Positions 9,195-18,848 are shown, counted from the stretch's first letter. The stretch is 50,976 nt of DNA from an uncultured Saprospiraceae bacterium (GCA_938016265.1 CALLWB010000074.1:1-50976); one strand, 5' to 3'. Notes: generated from the letters alone by a model not told the origin. Made by a program: numbers and translations.

Positions 9195-12100
9195 TTACTT
9201 CATTACCGAAGATGATATTCCATTATTTAAGTTTAACAATAACCGGTCAAGCCCATTTACATCGCCATCCATGTTGATGTCTTCTGCCATATAAGTAGAA
9301 AAATTTCCATTGGCTGCTTGCCAAAGGATCAAATCGGCACCTGTTACTTCATATCCTACAGTTGAGGACTGATCCGCTTCTCCAGCAAACATTGCCCATT
9401 CTGTTCCTAGTTGTGTTTGGCCAAAGCCAGTTCCCTGACTATAGCTATTGCTTGGTCTGAAATCGTAGTTCAGGGTATTATTCAGAAGTGGTACAGCAAC
9501 AGAAGACATAGCAGGAAGGTGATTCCGGTGCTCTACTACAATATAATAAGACGTTGCTCCTGAAACACTAAGCTCTACTGAAGCTGGAACGATATTTCCG
9601 TCGTCCATCAGCAAAGCAGCTACCTTCGCCACCTCGCTTCCGGGTTGAGGAGTAGTACGGAAAGAAAGTAGTACCCAGTCGAGAGAACCAGCAGGATAAT
9701 CCGATTGTTGCCATCCAGCCCCTTCATTTCCATTATAATTCCAGGGAGCCATTCCGTAAGGTTGTCCTGAAGGAAGCACCCCAATTTGCTGCAAGCTATT
9801 ATTCATCATTCCCATGTTAGCATCCAAAGCCCCTTCCAGCCAAACGCCAACATTGCAAACAGCAGGAGTTCCAGGCATTGTAATTGAGCAGACGGTAGTA
9901 CACCCAGTGGCATCGGAGACTGTCACCTGATAAGTTCCTGCGGTTAGGCCTGTTGCAATTGCTGTGGTTTGCCCGGCAGGATCATCCCATTGATAGGAAT
10001 AGGTAACACTTCCCCCACCGATAATTTTTCCAGCATTCTCCGCAACATAATCTTCCACTTGACTTGCTGGTAACAAAGTATAACTGTAAGGAATTGTCCA
10101 AGGTGCATTCCCAGCAATGATGTTTCCAGAAGTAACATCTCCATTGTTGTAAACATTGGCATTGGTATATACAAAACCAGGTAATTGGACAGGGCCACCA
10201 TAGCTATGTCCCATAGGGAACCCATGTTCTGCAACCGGACTGTTGTTAGAAAAAACATTATGTTCAGAAAGTGTACGAACAGGCCCATTTTGTCCTGGTG
10301 TGTTACTTTCGGCAACCCCCGTCATAGCTGCCCCATATTGAGCTCCATGAATGAAATTGTTCCACATGTGAAAGTGTGATGCGCCTTCATTATACGGTGT
10401 CAATTGCTTCGCATTTATTTCTGAATTGAACAAGGAAACATACCTCGGTGTATAATTTGCAAAATATAACCATAGGCCATTTTCTGTATTTACAATTTTC
10501 ATATTAGAAAGTGAAACGTTATTTCCGCCTTGAGCAAGCATAAGACTTTGCCCCCAAAAGTCTGTAATAGTAACATGGTCATACCAAACATTTGCCCCTC
10601 GAATATTAAATGCACCGGCATTTGCTGAAGGGTGATTGCCATTGTAAGGAGTCACTCTGTTACCACGTAGTTCTACAGAGTGGATGATGTTATTATTTGT
10701 AGAATAATGATTAAACATTGACGTATTTGCAGAATAGCCAGCACTGTAATTTGGAAAAAACCAAGAGCCTGGTGCTAATGATCCGTCCAATGTCGTATTG
10801 GAGGCTACATTGATTGAACTTGTGAATCCTATTCCTTGACCTGAAAGACTTGGGTCTAACAACACATAGTTGCCAGCGTTCTCCATTGCATTTTTTAGTT
10901 GAGTAAAGTTGGTCACATAAACATAGTTTGTTCCACCTGTTGCTGCGGCGCCATATCCGATATGGTCTGGACTCGCTAATAGATCTGTCCTTGGGTCACC
11001 CGTTGTAACGGTTCCTCCGCTTGGTGTTACGGTTGCAACGCCATCACTACCTCCTGAAGAAGGTGGAGTTGTTGCTTCAATAGTGCAGGATAGTCCACTA
11101 GCATCTATTAAGGTGATTGAACATTGTGTTGTACAGCCGTTTGCATCAGTAACGACTACTATATAATTTCCAGCAGTAAGATTGTCAGCTACTGCGGAAG
11201 TTTGCGCTTGGGTGTCATTCCATAAATAGGTATAGGGTGGGACACCTCCTTGTGCGGATACTGTTGCTTCTCCATTGTTTGCGCCACATGTTGGGCCGGT
11301 AGTTTCAGTTGCGGTGCAAGTAGGTAGCCCTGGAGCGACCAGCGTAACGGTGCACGTTGAAGACGAATTATTGGCGTCTGTAACGGTCATGCTGTAAGTG
11401 CCTGCTCCAAGTCCGACTGCGGTTGGTGTGGTTTGGCCATCATTCCAGGAATAAGAATAAGGTGTTGTCCCACCATTTACTACAACTGTTGCTTCTCCAT
11501 TGTTGCCTCCGCATGTTGGAGCGACGGTTTGAGAGGCCGTGCACGTTACATTGCAATTGGCCGTGCCACCACCCGTTCCTCGAATGATGTAGCTGCTGAG
11601 TGGTCCATTTGGAACTCCCCAATCGCTAGTAAAAATGACTTGATTACCATCAGGAGACACGGAGGCTTTTTGACGATCGTCATTTCCGCCATTTGAAATG
11701 GCAGGGGCTGAACTATGGTGGTCATACCCAATAACTTTTATCGTTGAAGTATTGGTATTCCCATCTAATTTTAACAAACCTAGCGGGTGATTTGGAGATC
11801 CTATCCCAGGTTCGCCACTGAAGACTATCCATCCCGGCGACCCCGTTTGACCTCTACCTGATATATAATCAGGAGTCACCGTCCAACTTCCTGTATTAGG
11901 ATTAGCACCTCCAAAAACTGAGCTGATGTAATTTTTGCTTGGATCGTCGATGTTTACCACTTGCACAGATCCATTATATCTCGTCAATACCTGTACACTT
12001 TCACCTGCTGTATTGTAGGCAAAATCAGAATGACGGACTTGGTTGTGAACTTGCGTAATATTTGTGAGATTGGGTGTCATTCGGTAGAGCCTGTCAGATC

Positions 12101-14432
12101 CATCTCCCATTCCAACCACAACCCAATTTCCTGACCAGTCATAGCTTACATAACCCCCTCCAGCAGAAATATTTCCATTTGGCCATATGATCTCAGCAAT
12201 AATTGAATTTGTTTGAATATTAAAGGAAATAATCCGATTGGTAGAAGGTTCATATAAGGCAATTTTAGAGTCATCGCCTGGTAAATTCCCCTTAGATCGG
12301 ATATTTATTATTGTCCCTCGAGTGAATAATACTGTGGTAACACCTGTTGAAACATTAAATCGACAGAATTCTGTTTGCGCTCTTATTCCATAAATAAAAT
12401 CCGGATTGGTATTGCTCCATACCCGATGGGAGTTTAATGGAATTCTAGTGGGTAATAGGGCGTAATTGTTTGTCGCATCCAGTAATTTATTGTCTGCAAT
12501 AACGCCATCTCCAATCATCATTTTAGTCATGTCAATATTCCAGACTTGCCGGCTGTTGTAATAGTGTAGTCCATTCCCAGAGGCATCACTTACCCTCATG
12601 ATTTCTGTACCTGGGGCGTCTCCTGGTTCCCAGACACCTAGGGCAGGTTTTGCTCTGTTGGCGTATTGAGCACCTCCATTCCAGGCTATCGAAGCTTGGG
12701 TGGTAACATTCGCGAAAGCCGCTCCACCTCCACCACCATTTGCATCTGTTAGTGTTACGGTGCATGAGGTACTGCAATTGTTTGCGTCTGTTATGACTAC
12801 AGTGTATGTCCCAGCGGATAAATTTATGGCAGTTGCAGAGGTTTGGCCATCATTCCAAGAATAGGAATAGGGTGTGGTTCCTCCCTGGGCTGTTGCTGTT
12901 GCTGACCCATCGTTATTGCCGCAGGTTGGGGCATTGGTTTGGGTGGCTGTGCAGGTCGGACTATTTGCTCCAGTTATTGTAACGGTACAAGATGTAGAAC
13001 AGTTGTTGGCATCTGTGATGTTTACGGTATAGCTGCCCGCAGCAAGTCCGTTTGCGGTAGATGTTGTTTGTGCTTGTGAGTCGCTCCATAGATAAGTGTA
13101 GGGAGCGGTTCCGTTTGCAGGGGATGCGGATGCTTGTCCGTTGTTATTGCCGCAGGAAGCTGGAGAGGTTTGTGTTGCAGTACAAGATAAACTGCAGGAT
13201 GGATTTCCTGGCATGAATGCGACGTAGGAGTTGATTTCTGAGGAAGAACTTCCCATCCAGTCACTTCTGAACATGTATTTTGTACCATCTCTATTTGGGG
13301 TGCCAAACGTGCTTCGGTCATAATTGACGTTAGTAGAGTGGTGAGGTTGAGCAAAAACCTGGACGACTGCACTTTCATTCGCGCCTGGATCTAGTTTTAC
13401 TGCGAATACTTTTTGGTAATAAGGTTTTGATGGTTCCCCATAGCTTGCTTCAAATTCTGAGATATATGCCCATCCTGGACGATTGATATTTCTACAGGAA
13501 ACGTGTAAAGGCCAACCCATTTGGCTTTCGCTAAGAAGATTGGTGGTTGCCCCATTGTCGAGTCGTATCATTTGTAATCTTCTGCTATTTCCAAGAGTGC
13601 CAACAATCACTTCATTTCCCTGGGTATCGTAGCCTAAGTCATAGTGATTACCTCCTCTATTAGAAAGAAATCTGGCATTGCTTATATTGTTTCTATTATA
13701 CACCCAAATTCCTTCGTTACTAGCGGTGCCAGTTGCCCCCCATTGTATGACGATGTAATTTCCACTTTGGGACATGGTCACATTGTTCGGCCAAGTGGTA
13801 TTTCCATTTATGGTAGCGACAATACTGTTAGTGACAAAATCATAGCAGGCAATTTCTACGCCTCCTGATGTCTTGTTGCATTGCAGGGCCATATATCTGT
13901 CATCGTTTGATATATTACCTTCCCAGTCTCCCATAGAGACCGTGCTGTATTGGTTGAAACAGGCTACCAATGACCTTGTATTTGTGCTTACATCCAGCTG
14001 TGCTATGCAATTTCCATCATAGTTGGGGTTGTTTGATCCATAAATGATGTTTGGCTGAGTATTGGACCATGTATGATGTCCTCCCGGGGGAGTAACTGTT
14101 TTTATAAATTGGTAGGTATTTCCATCTAAAATAGCAGATGGCCATCCGTGTAGTTTTATCATTGTGCCGTCACTATTCCAAGATTGAGATTTAGAATAAT
14201 GGTGATAGGTGGACAATCCATTGTAGTGTGTGTTGAATACAGTTTGATCTGAAATTCTGACTACAGTAGTTCCGAAGATAGGATCTGTGATTGGTGCAAG
14301 GTATGCTGGTTTAGCAATGTTGGGCATCGAATTGTAGACCAATTGTTGATCTGGCGGATAAACCTGAGCAGTTGATAGAGTCGTGCTAATTATTAGTAAA
14401 ACTAATAATTGAAATCTGGAGGAGATTTTCAT
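9195..14432 (-). CDS. giant secreted paralog with two beta-propellers, five SprB repeats, nested beta-helix and dockerin-like tail
   Basis: This 1745-residue protein is a close paralog of the next gene downstream (5303-9121). The order is a signal peptide (1-22, ending STAQ), propeller A (23-405), two SprB repeats (about 410-570), and a Gly-rich linker. Then comes a second, different propeller (about 577-955; VWSNTNPDFIYGI, KASVSPDGNQVIFTSDWG), two more SprB repeats (957-1110), and a fifth repeat split by the beta-helix. The insert runs from about 1140 after PSGGT to about 1474 before VTYSYQWDDP. The VWLEGALDANM domain (from 1529) and a dockerin-like DINMDGDVNGLDR tail end it. Against the paralog, the extra material is the second propeller plus its flanking repeats. 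It should be secreted. Pectin-like or other polyuronate binding or cleavage is inferred only from fold resemblance. Confidence 0.88.
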   Translation of the reverse strand: MKISSRFQLLVLLIISTTLSTAQVYPPDQQLVYNSMPNIAKPAYLAPITDPIFGTTVVRISDQTVFNTHYNGLSTYHHYSKSQSWNSDGTMIKLHGWPSAILDGNTYQFIKTVTPPGGHHTWSNTQPNIIYGSNNPNYDGNCIAQLDVSTNTRSLVACFNQYSTVSMGDWEGNISNDDRYMALQCNKTSGGVEIACYDFVTNSIVATINGNTTWPNNVTMSQSGNYIVIQWGATGTASNEGIWVYNRNNISNARFLSNRGGNHYDLGYDTQGNEVIVGTLGNSRRLQMIRLDNGATTNLLSESQMGWPLHVSCRNINRPGWAYISEFEASYGEPSKPYYQKVFAVKLDPGANESAVVQVFAQPHHSTNVNYDRSTFGTPNRDGTKYMFRSDWMGSSSSEINSYVAFMPGNPSCSLSCTATQTSPASCGNNNGQASASPANGTAPYTYLWSDSQAQTTSTANGLAAGSYTVNITDANNCSTSCTVTITGANSPTCTATQTNAPTCGNNDGSATATAQGGTTPYSYSWNDGQTSATAINLSAGTYTVVITDANNCSTSCTVTLTDANGGGGGAAFANVTTQASIAWNGGAQYANRAKPALGVWEPGDAPGTEIMRVSDASGNGLHYYNSRQVWNIDMTKMMIGDGVIADNKLLDATNNYALLPTRIPLNSHRVWSNTNPDFIYGIRAQTEFCRFNVSTGVTTVLFTRGTIINIRSKGNLPGDDSKIALYEPSTNRIISFNIQTNSIIAEIIWPNGNISAGGGYVSYDWSGNWVVVGMGDGSDRLYRMTPNLTNITQVHNQVRHSDFAYNTAGESVQVLTRYNGSVQVVNIDDPSKNYISSVFGGANPNTGSWTVTPDYISGRGQTGSPGWIVFSGEPGIGSPNHPLGLLKLDGNTNTSTIKVIGYDHHSSAPAISNGGNDDRQKASVSPDGNQVIFTSDWGVPNGPLSSYIIRGTGGGTANCNVTCTASQTVAPTCGGNNGEATVVVNGGTTPYSYSWNDGQTTPTAVGLGAGTYSMTVTDANNSSSTCTVTLVAPGLPTCTATETTGPTCGANNGEATVSAQGGVPPYTYLWNDTQAQTSAVADNLTAGNYIVVVTDANGCTTQCSITLIDASGLSCTIEATTPPSSGGSDGVATVTPSGGTVTTGDPRTDLLASPDHIGYGAAATGGTNYVYVTNFTQLKNAMENAGNYVLLDPSLSGQGIGFTSSINVASNTTLDGSLAPGSWFFPNYSAGYSANTSMFNHYSTNNNIIHSVELRGNRVTPYNGNHPSANAGAFNIRGANVWYDHVTITDFWGQSLMLAQGGNNVSLSNMKIVNTENGLWLYFANYTPRYVSLFNSEINAKQLTPYNEGASHFHMWNNFIHGAQYGAAMTGVAESNTPGQNGPVRTLSEHNVFSNNSPVAEHGFPMGHSYGGPVQLPGFVYTNANVYNNGDVTSGNIIAGNAPWTIPYSYTLLPASQVEDYVAENAGKIIGGGSVTYSYQWDDPAGQTTAIATGLTAGTYQVTVSDATGCTTVCSITMPGTPAVCNVGVWLEGALDANMGMMNNSLQQIGVLPSGQPYGMAPWNYNGNEGAGWQQSDYPAGSLDWVLLSFRTTPQPGSEVAKVAALLMDDGNIVPASVELSVSGATSYYIVVEHRNHLPAMSSVAVPLLNNTLNYDFRPSNSYSQGTGFGQTQLGTEWAMFAGEADQSSTVGYEVTGADLILWQAANGNFSTYMAEDINMDGDVNGLDRLLLNLNNGISSSVMK

Positions 14433-14470
14433 AATGTTTTAGTAGTTAGTTCATTAATACTACTAATATA

Positions 14471-14501
14471 GAAAATTACTTTGAGGTTACCTAGTCCACA
14501 A
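14471..14501 (-). promoter_or_regulatory. candidate promoter for the giant beta-helix genes
   Basis: Read on the reverse strand: TTG (14501-14499), a 20-nt spacer, then TAATTTTC (14478-14471). This is seven of eight to the TAnnTTTG box. The leader to the ATG at 14432 is about 30 nt. It probably drives both tandem genes. Confidence 0.5.
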
Positions 14502-14742
14502 TTTGTTGTAAGTGATTGAATTAAAATAACTTATGCAACTCATTGACGTGGTTGTTGAAGTAAGTATCTTAAAAGTTACTTTAAAGCGATCTGGCCTTGT
14601 TTTATGTAGGGAGAATTATAATAAGCAATAATCGCAAATATGTATGTTTTTGAAAAAAATTCTCTAAATGGGAATTCTCCCTCTCTTTAAAACAAATTTC
14701 ATGTATTCGATTTTATCGTTTTTTTATCTTGAGTTAGTATTG

Positions 14743-14773
14743 TTGAATAACTTCACTGTTTTGCTTAACTTTG
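14743..14773 (+). promoter_or_regulatory. promoter for TPR gene
   Basis: TTG at 14743-14745, a 20-nt spacer and a perfect TAACTTTG -7 box at 14766-14773. The start codon follows about 50 nt downstream. Confidence 0.65.
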
Positions 14774-14827
14774 TGTTACCAATCTGAGACATCTCTAATA
14801 CCAATTTTTCCTCTTTAAAATTTCCCT

Positions 14828-15796
14828 ATGTATATTCGGCTAATTGTCTTCCTGTGTTTTCTTGCCTTTGGTGTAAATGCTCAGAAAACTTGTTCTCCTC
14901 AAGAAATTCAAGATGTTCTAAAAAATTCAGACTTCACCTATCAATTGGGAGGGCTGGATGGAGAAGTTACTCCTAAAGATTATTCGAATAAACTAAACTC
15001 CTCTGAATATCATAAGAATGGAAAAGGAGAAGTTGTGAAATATCCTGCTTCAGACGATTTTGTAAAAGCAAAGAGCCTATTGAAACAAGGCAGCATCCAA
15101 GAAGCAAAAGATGCCTTGACAAAGGTATTAGGACAATTCCCAAAACATGCGGCAGCAATGACTCTAATGGCAAATGCCTTTGCTAAAGAAGGCAGTACTG
15201 CAAATGCAGAGCAATGGTTTCAAAAAGCTATAACGGCCAATTATTCAGATTATAAGGCGCACTTGGGGCTTGCCAATCTGTATGCCGCAAAAGGCAACTC
15301 CAAACAAGCAGTAGACGAGATTACCATCGCCCATATCCTCAACAGAAATGAGGCAAGTATTTTCAATTCCTTAAAAACAATGTGCAGTAAACAAGGGGTC
15401 GATCAAGGAGATTGGACGTTCCAACCTCAAATTGCAATGGAGGAAAAGGAAGGTAAAAAACTGGAGGTAAAATTTAATATGGCATGGATGGGGTATGCAC
15501 TTCCTAAGGCGATAAGAACTTATGAACCCGGCCACGTGGTTTCTTCAAAAGACCACCAAATTTTGTTGGCTAATGAAAAAGAAGGACTCATCGCTATGCT
15601 GCCTGCTGGCATGAGAGACACCAAAGTAATGCGTACACCAGAATTCAAATTCTTAAAAAAATCAATTGACAACCAAGTCTTTGAAGAGTTTATTTACTAT
15701 GAAATAATACTTCGCGAACATCCTGAGGTCGCTTATCAGCTTACGCAAAAAGAGGTAGAAAAAATTCGTGATTATGTGCTAAGTGGTAGAGGATAG
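14828..15796 (+). CDS. secreted tetratricopeptide-repeat protein
   Basis: This 322-residue protein has a signal peptide (MYIRLIVFLCFLAFGVNAQ). After a short region of no known family come about three TPR units between residues 75 and 180 (AKSLLKQGSIQEAKDALTKV, NAEQWFQKAITANYSDYKAH, AYLGLANLYAAKGN-like). The C-terminal 140 residues contain no motif I recognise. TPRs bind other proteins, so an envelope scaffold role is plausible but unproven. It is a single gene with its own promoter at 14743-14773, and it meets the lipid kinase gene tail to tail. Confidence 0.8.
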   Translation: MYIRLIVFLCFLAFGVNAQKTCSPQEIQDVLKNSDFTYQLGGLDGEVTPKDYSNKLNSSEYHKNGKGEVVKYPASDDFVKAKSLLKQGSIQEAKDALTKVLGQFPKHAAAMTLMANAFAKEGSTANAEQWFQKAITANYSDYKAHLGLANLYAAKGNSKQAVDEITIAHILNRNEASIFNSLKTMCSKQGVDQGDWTFQPQIAMEEKEGKKLEVKFNMAWMGYALPKAIRTYEPGHVVSSKDHQILLANEKEGLIAMLPAGMRDTKVMRTPEFKFLKKSIDNQVFEEFIYYEIILREHPEVAYQLTQKEVEKIRDYVLSGRG

Positions 15797-15818
15797 TTGG
15801 TAGCAAATAAATGGACTC

Positions 15819-15835
15819 GTTTTGCTGCGCAAAAC
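15819..15835. terminator. short hairpin between convergent genes
   Basis: GTTTTGC and GCAAAAC form a 7-bp perfect stem with a 3-nt loop, 22 bases after the TPR stop. There is no T-run, so it is weak. Confidence 0.35.
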
Positions 15836-15890
15836 TAAGGGTAGAGCGTTTAGGACAAATGCACTTTGCGACTATTTTTCAATGACCAAA

Positions 15891-16826
15891 TTACCCAAGG
15901 ACGACAATTTTCAAAGCGCTTTTTAGGAGTGTAAATTCTGCGGGGGTGTTGCCTACATATTCTCCATCTAATTCTAATAGTGTGGGTTTGTCGTTGGAGG
16001 CTTCTACACGAATGCTTTCTGCTTGATGGGTATGAATTTTTGGATGATCTCCAATTTTTCCATTGTAAAAGCGGTGTGTGTTCAATATTACTTCGGTCTT
16101 CGTTACGTCTTTTGCAACTGTCAACGCAAACAAACCATCATTCGGTTCTGCATGGGGAACAAACTGCATACCACCTCCCGAATATTTACAAAGACCAATA
16201 TTCACCGTATAAAAATCCCCTTCTATTTCCTGACCGTCAAAGAGCACCTTAGCTTTCCTTGGCTTAAACTTATAGAGGCAAGCAAAAACTAAGAAAATAT
16301 AAAACAGTTGGTTGGTTACAAAGTTTCGTCGTTCGTTGGATGTTTTGGTGACAAATGCATCATATGACATTCCTGCAACATTGACAAAATACCTTTGTCC
16401 GTTTTGACCATTGTTGTCATAAGTAGCGATGCCAATATCTTGATAGGTGGTTTTGCCTGCTTTAATGCACTCAATTGCCTTTTTTGTGTTCCTAGGTATT
16501 TTATGGGTTTTTGTCCAGTCGTTGCCGGTTCCCATAGCAATTATCGAATAAATAATTTCATTGGTCGGGACGACCTTTTGTTTCATTATTCCATTAATGA
16601 CTTCATTGTTGGTGCCATCACCGCCTACGGTAATGATTTTCCGGTATCCTTCTCTGATGGCATTTCTAGCAAGAAGTGCGGCATGTCCTCCTCGCTGGGT
16701 AAAAGCATGCTGATGCTCCAAACCGGCATCGGTAAGCATTTTAGATATTTGAGGCCACTGTTTTGCTGCTCTATTTACGCCAGCTGTTGGGTTCACGATT
16801 ACGAACCATTGGTGTTCTGGATTCAT
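15891..16826 (-). CDS. diacylglycerol kinase family lipid kinase (YegS/BmrU-like)
   Basis: This cytoplasmic or membrane-peripheral ATP-dependent lipid kinase has 311 residues. The ATG at 16826 was preferred; the frame also has a TTG three codons upstream that adds only MST. The nucleotide-binding landmarks are present: VNPTAGV near residues 11-17, GGDGTNNEVINGI at 68-80, and MGTGNDWTKT at 98-107. The C-terminal half carries VNIGLCKYSGGGMQFVPHA and the LELDGEYVG strand, as in the family. Substrate choice (diacylglycerol, sphingoid base or another lipid) cannot be told from sequence. The neighbours do not suggest a pathway. A TACATTTG box at 16840-16833 overlaps the start too closely to be a clear promoter. 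Confidence 0.9.
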   Translation of the reverse strand: MNPEHQWFVIVNPTAGVNRAAKQWPQISKMLTDAGLEHQHAFTQRGGHAALLARNAIREGYRKIITVGGDGTNNEVINGIMKQKVVPTNEIIYSIIAMGTGNDWTKTHKIPRNTKKAIECIKAGKTTYQDIGIATYDNNGQNGQRYFVNVAGMSYDAFVTKTSNERRNFVTNQLFYIFLVFACLYKFKPRKAKVLFDGQEIEGDFYTVNIGLCKYSGGGMQFVPHAEPNDGLFALTVAKDVTKTEVILNTHRFYNGKIGDHPKIHTHQAESIRVEASNDKPTLLELDGEYVGNTPAEFTLLKSALKIVVLG

Positions 16827-16934
16827 AGTGGACAAATGTAATTAATTTGTCATTAAGTCCTAGGGATTTTAAAAATTTGTATGCAAAGTTTGTGAAATTA
16901 TCTTAAAAAAGATAAAAAATCCTGTCCATAACCC

Positions 16935-18755
16935 TCATTGACAGTTAATAATCTCTCCGGTAAAATCTACACCGAAGTCGACCGTAAAAGTGGTATCTAT
17001 TATAATTTCATTTCCTGCTTGAAAGACAACATTCTCCCCAGTTTGGATTCTCCCACTAGAAGCATAAATAGAATTGCTGACCTCGTAATCTCCTGAAACC
17101 ACGTTGCCGGCCAAGTCAAGATTTGCTTGACATACCCCTTGCTCAAACTCATGGCAGCCGATGTCTTCTTTGTTGATGTTTCTTGGGGCAGCGTTGATAT
17201 CTGCGGTTATTGTTGGATGGTTGGTGTTGTCTGCTCTGTTGGCAGCGATGCTGGTCACTGACGGGATATACTCTTGTCCGGATAATTGTAGGTCAGGGTC
17301 AGCAAACAACAATTGATTGGTAGACGAGAAACTAATGTTTTGAAAAGGAACTGACGGGGAGAGGTTGGAATAAAAGATATTCGTATTGAGTACGCTATTT
17401 TGTAGGGTTTGATTTGGGGGTGGCAGCGATCCTGTATTTCCTCGTAGTTCCATAAATGGTTTTGCTGTCGTCGCTCCATATCTACAGATGATGTTGTTTT
17501 CAAACTTCATATGCCTGGGAAGTTGGTTGACGTTGGCCGCTGGGCAGCTTGCATTTGCTGGAAGGTCAAAATATATAATTCCCATAGGAGGTAATCCCTC
17601 CTCCGTGGTGTTGACAATGGTATTGTAGGCAATTGTTGCACTGTCCGGGTTTTGATAACAGGGTTGCACTTCTCCTGCTTGCAACTGATATTTGATTGGC
17701 CCATACCCACAATAAATATAAATAGAATAGGCCTTAATGTTTTCGAAATAATTATTGATTATTTGATGCCCGGGACCGTTAAACCGGAGGCCAGCTGAGC
17801 TTGGACGATTTTTGTTTAGTTGTCTGACAAATCGATTGCCATCTATGGTACAGTGGCTGCCAGACCTTAGTTTTAGACGACCATTACAATTCAAAAAAGT
17901 ATTATTAATATACAGATTACCCGAGCTTTTGTTGCTGATAATCTCATCGTAGCCAAAGACGTCTGTGTCGTCATTTGGGTTGACATTGTAATCTTCAAAA
18001 ATATTATCTTTCACTAGGACATTGCTGAAAATATGGGAGGTTTCGCTCCTTGGATCACCAGCCAATCCAATCGCTATCATACTACTAAATGTAGGTAAAT
18101 ACTGGCCTTTGAAATGGCATCCTAAAACCTGATGGTGTGCTCGTGATGCCTGGTTTGCTTGAGTAGTGTCTACTTGTATTTGAACGACATTGCCTTTCGA
18201 CAATTTGTACTCAAAATCACAGTTTCGAAGGGTGTTGTGGGCTCCTTTGAGTAGTTGAATATAGTAGTAGAACTTTGACGCATCAATACTAGAAGGGATA
18301 TCATAAAAAGAACAATTTTCAATTATACTGTTTTCGGCATTGGTAAAACGGACGATCGATCTAGCGACATAATGCTGGTTGCGCGAAAATCGAATCCCGT
18401 CAACATGGTACTTCCCGTTTTCAAACAACATAAATTGATAGCCGACAAACTCCACACCACCAGTTGTTTGCGCTTCTATTTTGTACGTACAGTCACTTCC
18501 CATTCTGTTGATGAAAAAGATCATGTTGTTCCCATTACTAGTATAAATTCCATCTTGAATGGTAATGGTTACTTCACCTTGATAGTTTTTAGTATTGGAG
18601 ATGGTAGTTTGAAGCTGATTGATGGAGGACACGAATGCAGTGATTGGTGCATTGCAGGGTTGGGAATTTCCAGATATGGAAAGAAAAAAGCAAGCATATA
18701 GGCATAGAAAGATCAGCATACATTTACGCTTTGGAAATGTTCTGTTAGTTGCCAT
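16935..18755 (-). CDS. secreted polysaccharide lyase family 6 (alginate lyase/chondroitinase B-like)
   Basis: This 606-residue protein has an N-terminal signal segment (KCMLIFLCLYACFFLSISG). The right-handed beta-helix carries the PL6 signature: EIISNKSSGN, then NNTFLNCNGRLKLRSGSHC. The candidate base Lys276 and acid Arg297 are 21 residues apart, the same spacing as Lys250/Arg271 of chondroitinase B, and Glu271 sits five before the Lys as the calcium ligand does there. Family members cleave alginate or dermatan sulfate by beta-elimination. The last 60 residues (IYASSGRIQTGENVVFQAG ending in GEIINC) are a short beta-strand tail common on secreted Bacteroidota proteins, perhaps for anchoring or export. 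I chose the ATG at 18755 over the TTG one codon up. No SusC/SusD or other lyase is adjacent, so it is not in a classical utilisation locus. Confidence 0.87.
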   Translation of the reverse strand: MATNRTFPKRKCMLIFLCLYACFFLSISGNSQPCNAPITAFVSSINQLQTTISNTKNYQGEVTITIQDGIYTSNGNNMIFFINRMGSDCTYKIEAQTTGGVEFVGYQFMLFENGKYHVDGIRFSRNQHYVARSIVRFTNAENSIIENCSFYDIPSSIDASKFYYYIQLLKGAHNTLRNCDFEYKLSKGNVVQIQVDTTQANQASRAHHQVLGCHFKGQYLPTFSSMIAIGLAGDPRSETSHIFSNVLVKDNIFEDYNVNPNDDTDVFGYDEIISNKSSGNLYINNTFLNCNGRLKLRSGSHCTIDGNRFVRQLNKNRPSSAGLRFNGPGHQIINNYFENIKAYSIYIYCGYGPIKYQLQAGEVQPCYQNPDSATIAYNTIVNTTEEGLPPMGIIYFDLPANASCPAANVNQLPRHMKFENNIICRYGATTAKPFMELRGNTGSLPPPNQTLQNSVLNTNIFYSNLSPSVPFQNISFSSTNQLLFADPDLQLSGQEYIPSVTSIAANRADNTNHPTITADINAAPRNINKEDIGCHEFEQGVCQANLDLAGNVVSGDYEVSNSIYASSGRIQTGENVVFQAGNEIIIDTTFTVDFGVDFTGEIINCQ

Positions 18756-18848
18756 CAATGCCTAGTTTATTGATTAAAACAAGTAAAAAGTTATTACCCA
18801 AAGTAAAAATATATTGGTTCTGCTACTGACTACTTGCTAATAGGTTTA

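Larger units (their letters stand above)
14433..14827. other. divergent promoter region
   Basis: It separates the reverse-strand giant gene from the forward TPR gene. It holds one promoter candidate for each direction (14471-14501 reverse, 14743-14773 forward) and a widely spaced inverted repeat, GGGAGAATT at 14609-14617 with AATTCTCCC at 14673-14681. No coding frame is credible. Confidence 0.6.
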
